34,893 bases of DNA, taken from positions 1-34,893 of the forward strand of contig JAAYCU010000242.1 of assembly GCA_012729595.1 (NCBI GenBank), written 5' to 3'. Shown here piece after piece: positions 29,989 to 34,893 of the stretch. Positions within the stretch are counted from its first letter, which is position 1. Each line of letters opens with the position of its first letter. The notes under the pieces were generated by a model. The model saw nothing but the letters and a program-made list of their open reading frames with translations, did no database searches and was not told the DNA's origin. The position numbers and the translations under genes are program-made. The stretch is from Phycisphaerales bacterium. GTDB lineage: Bacteria; Planctomycetota; Phycisphaerae; UBA1845; PWPN01.

Positions 29989-31108
29989 TTACCCGCCCTC
30001 GCCCGGCGGGTTGGCTACTCAGGGCGATCTGCTTTACAAGGGGCTTCTACAATCGGGCATCGAAGCCCAGGCGGTGCATTTCGAGTCCGCTCAGGAGAAG
30101 GAATGGTATTACCGGTGGTTCAAGCCGGACGTTGTCGTCGGCATTGGCTACTGGGGGCATACACCGCATCTGATCCTGCACCCGCAGCGCTATGGCGTTC
30201 AAGCCGTCCCCTGGCTGGTGGCCGACGGTTACATCGCCAACTACCATGAAGTCCTCAACGCCCTGCCGCTGATTCTGGTCACCTCGAACTGGGTGAAGGA
30301 CGTATATATCCGCGACGGCATCAAGGGCGACAACATTCAGGTGCTGCCCGTCGGCTGCGACACGGACAGCTTTCTTCCGCGCGATCCCTCCGATCCCAAA
30401 GTCGCGGTTGTTCGTGAAGCCCTGGGCGTCGGGACCGATGAACTGATGATCCTCACCATCGGCGGAGACGCCGCCTCGAAAGGCGCTCAGGAAGTCATGC
30501 AGGCCCTGGCCTTGCTCGGCCGGGAGGTGCCGCCCTGGAAATACGTCTGCAAGGTCTGGCCGCAGCCGCGAACCGAGGCCCAGACCCTCATGGACATGAA
30601 ACTCGCCACCCAACTGGGGATCGAAAAGCACGTGGTATTCACGTCCAACGTCGTCTCGCGCAACTTCACCCCATACTTGCTGGATGCCTGCGATATCTAC
30701 GCCGCCCCCTCGCGTCTGGAGGGCTTCGGTATGCCTCAGGTCGAGGCCAACGCCTGTGGGAAACCGGTCATCGGCATCAAGGCCATGGCCATGCTGGACA
30801 CCCTCGTGCATGGCGAAACGGCGTTCCTGGCCGACGTGGCCACGGAAGTGCGAATCGGAGAAACCATCCTGGGCCGTGAGTCCGGATTCGAGGAGGGCCA
30901 TCGGGTGGTGTTCCAGAATTTTCGCACGGCCGACTATCGGGCCAGCGTGTACGATATCGCCGACCACCTGCGCAGGTTGATGGCGGAGCCCGACCTGAGG
31001 CGGCGGATGGGCGAGGCCGGTCGAGCCCGGGTCAAGGCAATGTACGATTATCGGGTAGTGGCCCAACAGTTCGTGCAGTATGTCCAGGAACATCTGGGGA
31101 TATCCTGA
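29966..31108 (+). CDS. GT4-family glycosyltransferase
   Basis: This 380-residue protein has the GT-B fold. An N-terminal Rossmann-like part has VLVLYDYPPSPGGLATQGDL for acceptor binding. The C-terminal nucleotide-sugar domain has PVGCDTDSFLPRD and LTIGGDAASKGAQEVMQAL. It also carries the donor-site block YAAPSRLEGFGMPQVEANAC with GKPVIGI, where the E-x7-E motif is visible. Retaining GT4 enzymes move glucose, mannose, GlcNAc and similar residues. GGAAAGGAAA precedes the ATG. It overlaps the LmbE gene by 23 bp and is followed by a GH100-like gene after 1 bp, so the three form one operon. Acceptor and donor are not known. Confidence 0.88.
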   Translation: MKVLVLYDYPPSPGGLATQGDLLYKGLLQSGIEAQAVHFESAQEKEWYYRWFKPDVVVGIGYWGHTPHLILHPQRYGVQAVPWLVADGYIANYHEVLNALPLILVTSNWVKDVYIRDGIKGDNIQVLPVGCDTDSFLPRDPSDPKVAVVREALGVGTDELMILTIGGDAASKGAQEVMQALALLGREVPPWKYVCKVWPQPRTEAQTLMDMKLATQLGIEKHVVFTSNVVSRNFTPYLLDACDIYAAPSRLEGFGMPQVEANACGKPVIGIKAMAMLDTLVHGETAFLADVATEVRIGETILGRESGFEEGHRVVFQNFRTADYRASVYDIADHLRRLMAEPDLRRRMGEAGRARVKAMYDYRVVAQQFVQYVQEHLGIS

Positions 31109-31109
31109 A

Positions 31110-32303
31110 ATGAAAACATCTCTAAACGATGATGTGGAACAGGCTCGGCAGGCGGCGGTGGAGGTTTTACTCCACAATCTGAACGGGCCGTGCCGCGGGC
31201 TACCGCGGACCGCGGGGTGGGGCTACCCTGAGCCGTATACCCGCGATCTGATGATTTCCTCGCTGGGTTTTCTGGTCAGCGGCAACCGTGAGTTGATCGA
31301 CGCCCATCGCCGGGTGCTGGAGAACCTGGCCGAGAATCAAACGCCCCTCGGTCATATTCCCTCGCTGGCCCATGATCCCTCGGATGTGGGGGCCTCCGAC
31401 ACGACCCCGTTGTTCCTGTTCGGTCTGGGGCTGTACCGACGATTTACCGGGAAAAACAGTTTTCTGTCCGCCGCCGCGAAAAAGGCCCTGCAATGGATGC
31501 GCTACCAGAGCCCGGACGACATGATCATGGTCGCGCAGCAGCCCACCACCGACTGGCGCGACGAACAATGGGTGCTCGGTTACGGCCTGTACGTCAACAC
31601 CATCGTCCATGCCTATCTGCAACTGTTAGGCCAGGATGAGGACGCCGCACTCCTGAAAAAGCTGATGAACCGCCTGGACGTGCGCGGCTCGAAACGTCAA
31701 CGTCACGTTCATGAGGGATTCGTGGTCCCCTTCAAGCCCTATTACGCCCTGTGGTCTTTCAAAATCTTCAACAGCGAGCGATTCGATCTGCTGGGCAACA
31801 GCCTGGCCATTTTGTGCGGTATCGCCAGTACCTCCCGGGCCCGGGAACTGGTCAGTTGGATTGAAATGGAATGCGCAGCCCTGCGCGAGCGTGGACATCT
31901 GATCAGCCGCCTGCCGCCCTGCTTCTTCCCGTACATCCAGCCGGGCGAGCCGGACTGGCGGCCCCGCTATGAACAATACAACCGGCCGGGCGACTACCAT
32001 AACGGCGGGATATGGCCTTTTATTTGCGGGTTCTATGTGGCCGCCTGCGTCGCCGCCGGCCGGCAGCGTCTGGCCGAGGAAAAACTGATCGATCTGACCC
32101 GTCTGGTCCGGCCGGCCCGCAAGGCGACAGTGGCCTTCGGTTTCAACGAATGGATCAAGGCCCAGAACGACGCCCCGAGCGGACAGGACTGGCAGACCTG
32201 GTCGGCGGCCATGTACCTCTACGCCGTCGAATGCGTGCGGAGTAAACGCACCCCATTTTTCGATGAAATCCGGGGCACGGACAAGGGCGTTGAAACACCG
32301 TGA
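31110..32303 (+). CDS. GH100-like alkaline/neutral invertase-type hydrolase
   Basis: The 397-residue product is an all-helical (alpha/alpha)6 barrel type. WGYPEPYTRDLMISSLGFLV contains Asp46 at the place of the catalytic acid of GH100 invertases. FNEWIKAQNDAPSGQDWQTW, followed by SAAMYLYA, carries Glu347 at the place of the catalytic base. The GGIWPFICGFYVAAC block is also typical. GH100 enzymes split sucrose into glucose and fructose, but distant relatives act on other disaccharides, so sucrose is not certain. The frame extends into the upstream gene; the ATG at 31110, 1 bp after its stop, fits best, with GGGGATATCC upstream. Third gene of the LmbE/GT4 operon. Confidence 0.8.
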   Translation: MKTSLNDDVEQARQAAVEVLLHNLNGPCRGLPRTAGWGYPEPYTRDLMISSLGFLVSGNRELIDAHRRVLENLAENQTPLGHIPSLAHDPSDVGASDTTPLFLFGLGLYRRFTGKNSFLSAAAKKALQWMRYQSPDDMIMVAQQPTTDWRDEQWVLGYGLYVNTIVHAYLQLLGQDEDAALLKKLMNRLDVRGSKRQRHVHEGFVVPFKPYYALWSFKIFNSERFDLLGNSLAILCGIASTSRARELVSWIEMECAALRERGHLISRLPPCFFPYIQPGEPDWRPRYEQYNRPGDYHNGGIWPFICGFYVAACVAAGRQRLAEEKLIDLTRLVRPARKATVAFGFNEWIKAQNDAPSGQDWQTWSAAMYLYAVECVRSKRTPFFDEIRGTDKGVETP

Positions 32304-32495
32304 ATATCAAGATTTAATACCCGCTTGACCACGGCTGTAGCCTTGCCTCAAAGGCACGCTGTTCAAACATACTGGGATGCCCAACCAACTGAGTGTCCGG
32401 CCGCTATCCAACCCTACCCCTCTCCTCAGGGCGTTTGATAGCACCCATCGATAGATATAACTGCTGAATACATGAAACCATGATCTGGTTCGCGT

Positions 32496-34121
32496 TTACT
32501 CCACCGCCGCCCCCTTCAGGGCAGCGCGGGCCGATTCGACCGCTTCCAGGATTTCCGGCAGAAATTCCTCCGCCGCCTTGGCCCGCGCGAAGCGTTCGAA
32601 TGCATCGAGCATCATTTCCGCCTCGCGAATGGAAGAGGCCACTCTCGGACCGCGTCCATCGACGGTGATATAGATCGGGCTGGTATGGGCGAACCGCAAT
32701 CGGCACGGCGCATTTCCATGCCTCGATTCCAGACGATAGCCAGCCAATTCTTCATCGGGAAGCAGCAGGTCTTCCTCGGTGCAGCGTGCTGCCACCCAGG
32801 AGCCTTCCTCAATGGCCTGAGTAACGGTCAGTTCGGCCGAGCGTGCGTCCGGACCGACGGGCGTGCTGCCGACCACCCGGCCGTTCACCACGATCTCCAG
32901 TGAACGCAGCGGCTGTTCCGAAATGGCTTGAACATTGATCTTCAGCTTGCCGCCCGTTTGGGGCAAATCGACGGTATCACCCGGCCGTAAGGGCTCGCCC
33001 ACCCCGCTCGCCGGATCGACCGTAAGAAAGACCATCGGCCCGTTGGTGACAAAATTCCTTCCCTGTCGCCAGGCCTCGTAGAAATCAGCCAAGGTCGGAC
33101 GTTCTCCTGCCCGCACATAGGCGCGATTATAACCGACCGGCGCATCCTTCGCCCCGGTGGCCGTCCCCGCGCCGGCGGCCAGCCTCAACCCGCAGTTCAG
33201 CAGCCTGTAATACGTCTCCGTGTTCAGCCGCATCATGCCTTCCGGGGTGTCAGGATATTGGGGAAAACCCTCGACTTGCAGAAGATTCGAATACCGACTG
33301 CGCGGTTGAAACTTATGGCGATGAAAGTTGTTATTACAGACATTAACCACATCGACGAGTCCATTCAGGGCGTTGACCAGTACCTCGCGTGACCAACCGC
33401 CCTGATAGCAGATCAGCGCGCCATGGTCACGACCTTCCTTCACGTAGGCCAGGTTCGCCCTCCGCTGCTCGGCCTTCAGGGACAATGGTTGTCGGGGACC
33501 GATGATGTATACCGCACCCCAGACATGTTCAACTTCCGCGTCGAATACACTAAACGGGGTTGTCACGCCCCCGAACGACAGATCGACCGCCCATTTCCAA
33601 TCGGCAGGCAATTCTTCCCGCGGTCCGTTCCACCAGCTCAATATGGTGCCATAAGTCAGATTTTCGCCAGCCGGCATGACCGGAGCCTCGGCGGGCGTCA
33701 CGTGCAGGTGGTTCTCACCGCTGACGTAACCCCGGGCCCGCATGTCGATCCACCGCTCGAGCCCGGCCTCAAAACGTACCGTCCCCGTATCCGGAATAAC
33801 AATAGTGGTCTTGATCGGCCGATATTCCGTCCCCCGCTCGACGCGTATGATTACCTCGCCGGCCGGCAAGTCGATTTGTTCCACGCCGGCGGTATAAAAC
33901 CACCGGTCCTGAACGATCTGCAAGGTTACCGCATCCGGCGGAACATGGTCTTCCCCCCGAGCGTCTCGCACCCGCACCCGGGCGGGTACCGGTTGACCGG
34001 TCGCCGCGTCGATAACCGCCAGATCGAGGGTTCCGGCCATCCCGATCGACGTAATCAACCCCGTACTCGTCAGCACCAGCCACAGCCCGGCCCATCTTGA
34101 TTGCACCTTTGATCTGCGCAT
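32496..34121 (-). CDS. CehA/McbA-family metallohydrolase-like secreted protein
   Basis: The 541-residue product has a signal peptide (RWAGLWLVLTSTGLITSIGMAG) and a Transthyretin/CNA-B-like strand domain at about 30-120 (DAATGQPVPARVRVRD). The central region is PHP/CehA-like: GYVSGENHLHVTPAE (metal-binding H-x-H), DHGALICYQGGWSRE, VNVCNNNFHRHKF and CGLRLAAGAGTATGAK. A C-terminal beta-sandwich (NVQAISEQPLRSLEIVVNGR) and a helical tail follow. In the family these proteins hydrolyse or bind esters and carbamates, but most environmental members have no known substrate. The ATG at 34121 has AAGGA upstream and fits the signal peptide; the frame extends to 34157. The dtd stop at 34154 is 32 bp upstream, on the same strand. 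Confidence 0.78.
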   Translation of the reverse strand: MRRSKVQSRWAGLWLVLTSTGLITSIGMAGTLDLAVIDAATGQPVPARVRVRDARGEDHVPPDAVTLQIVQDRWFYTAGVEQIDLPAGEVIIRVERGTEYRPIKTTIVIPDTGTVRFEAGLERWIDMRARGYVSGENHLHVTPAEAPVMPAGENLTYGTILSWWNGPREELPADWKWAVDLSFGGVTTPFSVFDAEVEHVWGAVYIIGPRQPLSLKAEQRRANLAYVKEGRDHGALICYQGGWSREVLVNALNGLVDVVNVCNNNFHRHKFQPRSRYSNLLQVEGFPQYPDTPEGMMRLNTETYYRLLNCGLRLAAGAGTATGAKDAPVGYNRAYVRAGERPTLADFYEAWRQGRNFVTNGPMVFLTVDPASGVGEPLRPGDTVDLPQTGGKLKINVQAISEQPLRSLEIVVNGRVVGSTPVGPDARSAELTVTQAIEEGSWVAARCTEEDLLLPDEELAGYRLESRHGNAPCRLRFAHTSPIYITVDGRGPRVASSIREAEMMLDAFERFARAKAAEEFLPEILEAVESARAALKGAAVE

Positions 34122-34153
34122 GGTCGTGATCCTTATATTAATCCCTTCAATCC

Positions 34154-34603
34154 TCAAAAAGTCCGCTCTGAATCCAACAGGATACTTACAGGGCCGTCGT
34201 TGAGGCAGTGTACATGCATGTGCGCGCGGAAAACACCACGAGCCACCTGTAACCCGGCGTGTTCAAGCTCCATGCAGAGCTGGTTATAAAACGACTCCGC
34301 CATTTCCGGCCCGGCGGCCGGATCGAACGACGGCCGACGACCCTTGCGGGCGTCGGCCTGGAGGGCGAAGGCGCTGATGACCAGTACACCCCCGCCGATA
34401 TCGGCGACGCTGAGATTCATTTTGCCCTGGTCATCGTTGAATATGCGCAGGTTGGCGATTTTATCAGCCAGATAGGCCACGTCCGCGGTATCGTCGTTCC
34501 GCCCCACGCCAACGTATACCAACAGCCCCGCCCCGATTGCCCCAACCACTTCCCCATCGACGCTGACCGACGCTTCATCAACCCGTTGCACGATCGCCCG
34601 CAT
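34154..34603 (-). CDS. dtd: D-aminoacyl-tRNA deacylase
   Basis: Removes D-amino acids and glycine wrongly attached to tRNA. The 149-residue protein starts MRAIVQRVDEASVSVDGEVV, the typical Dtd N-terminus. It has ISAFALQADARKGRRPSF (the S-x-F catalytic loop region) and NDGPVSILLDSERTF, with the Gly-Pro dipeptide of the chirality-sensing motif. Length is normal. The ATG at 34603 has GGGAG 7 nt upstream; a TTG one codon earlier is possible. The CehA-like gene follows 32 bp downstream. Confidence 0.95.
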   Translation of the reverse strand: MRAIVQRVDEASVSVDGEVVGAIGAGLLVYVGVGRNDDTADVAYLADKIANLRIFNDDQGKMNLSVADIGGGVLVISAFALQADARKGRRPSFDPAAGPEMAESFYNQLCMELEHAGLQVARGVFRAHMHVHCLNDGPVSILLDSERTF

Positions 34604-34893
34604 CAATTACTCCCGTACGCCCGCCCTGACTTATGGTCCCGTACCGCATGCAACCAACGGAAGCAGCGGCACGGGAAAGCCTACGCAATACCCATGAGAT
34701 AAACAACCTCCACAATCACAAAGCCTACCGGCACACCAATACCAAGCGCCGGCGGGCTACACAAACGGGTGTGGCCATTTACTTGGGCGGCACTGACGAA
34801 TCGTAGCCAGGCTTTACAGAAAGAACGCTCCCCCGAGGCATCAATTCGTCGTCTCGCGGCCCTGTATATGGAAAATCCCAAAGCATTATTGCA
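34604..34893. other. Window-end region without a supported gene
   Basis: This 290-bp stretch shows several short open frames on both strands. One minus-strand frame runs from the window edge and stops at 34681-34683 (ending VVYLMGIA). Another (ending KPGYDSSVPPK) stops nearby. A plus-strand frame is open to the window edge (ending MENPKALL). None has a clear ribosome site and a recognisable domain, so I assign none. Confidence 0.3.

Noticed and set aside
30047-31177. Minus-strand open frame of 376 codons
   Set aside because: Antisense to the GT4 gene, which has clear conserved blocks.
34681-34881. Possible partial gene at the right window edge
   Set aside because: Several frames are open at the edge, none with a domain, ribosome site or convincing composition.

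Overview
The window looks like chromosomal DNA of a free-living Gram-negative bacterium, most likely a member of Planctomycetota (perhaps Phycisphaerae). This is an inference from its moderately high GC content, the lipoproteins, a secreted right-handed beta-helix protein with InlB-type repeats, and the mix of PD40, CehA/McbA, GH106, Gfo/Idh/MocA and HEAT-repeat proteins. No rRNA, tRNA, CRISPR array or complete insertion sequence was found.

Layout. 1-2.5 kb (minus): lysyl-tRNA synthetase followed by a LolC/LolE-type ABC permease cut by the window edge. 2.5-3.0 kb: a structured intergenic region with two promoters firing outward and two terminator hairpins. 3.0-6.5 kb (plus): LarE, a Gfo/Idh/MocA oxidoreductase and a class I photolyase. 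6.8-9.2 kb (plus): a HEAT-repeat protein translationally coupled to a single-pass membrane protein. 9.3-12.1 kb: trmB (minus), diverging from yggS and carA (plus). 12.2-15.6 kb (minus): a PD40/TolB-like lipoprotein, a second lipoprotein, a small acidic protein and a Xer tyrosine recombinase.

15.9-22.4 kb (minus) is an accessory region. Three gene units lie head to tail: a DUF6941/antitoxin/PemK operon, a 1238-residue lipoprotein with a right-handed beta-helix, and a DUF433/DUF5615 toxin-antitoxin pair. Each unit is followed at its 3' end by a copy of the same repeat of about 120-170 bp. Read on the minus strand, the repeat encodes a peptide that also forms the C-terminus of the neighbouring M48 metalloprotease. 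Copies carry a terminal motif AAAGGGGACGCAGCTCTTTT, and one copy has it at both ends in inverted orientation, like a MITE. This cassette-like arrangement is the most unusual thing in the window.

22.3-25.6 kb (minus): the M48 protease and purD, the latter with a structured leader. 25.9-32.3 kb (plus): carbohydrate genes, namely a GH106-like alpha-L-rhamnosidase lipoprotein and a tight three-gene operon (LmbE-type deacetylase, GT4 glycosyltransferase, GH100-like hydrolase). 32.5-34.6 kb (minus): a secreted CehA/McbA-like protein and D-aminoacyl-tRNA deacylase. The final ~290 bp hold no gene I can support.
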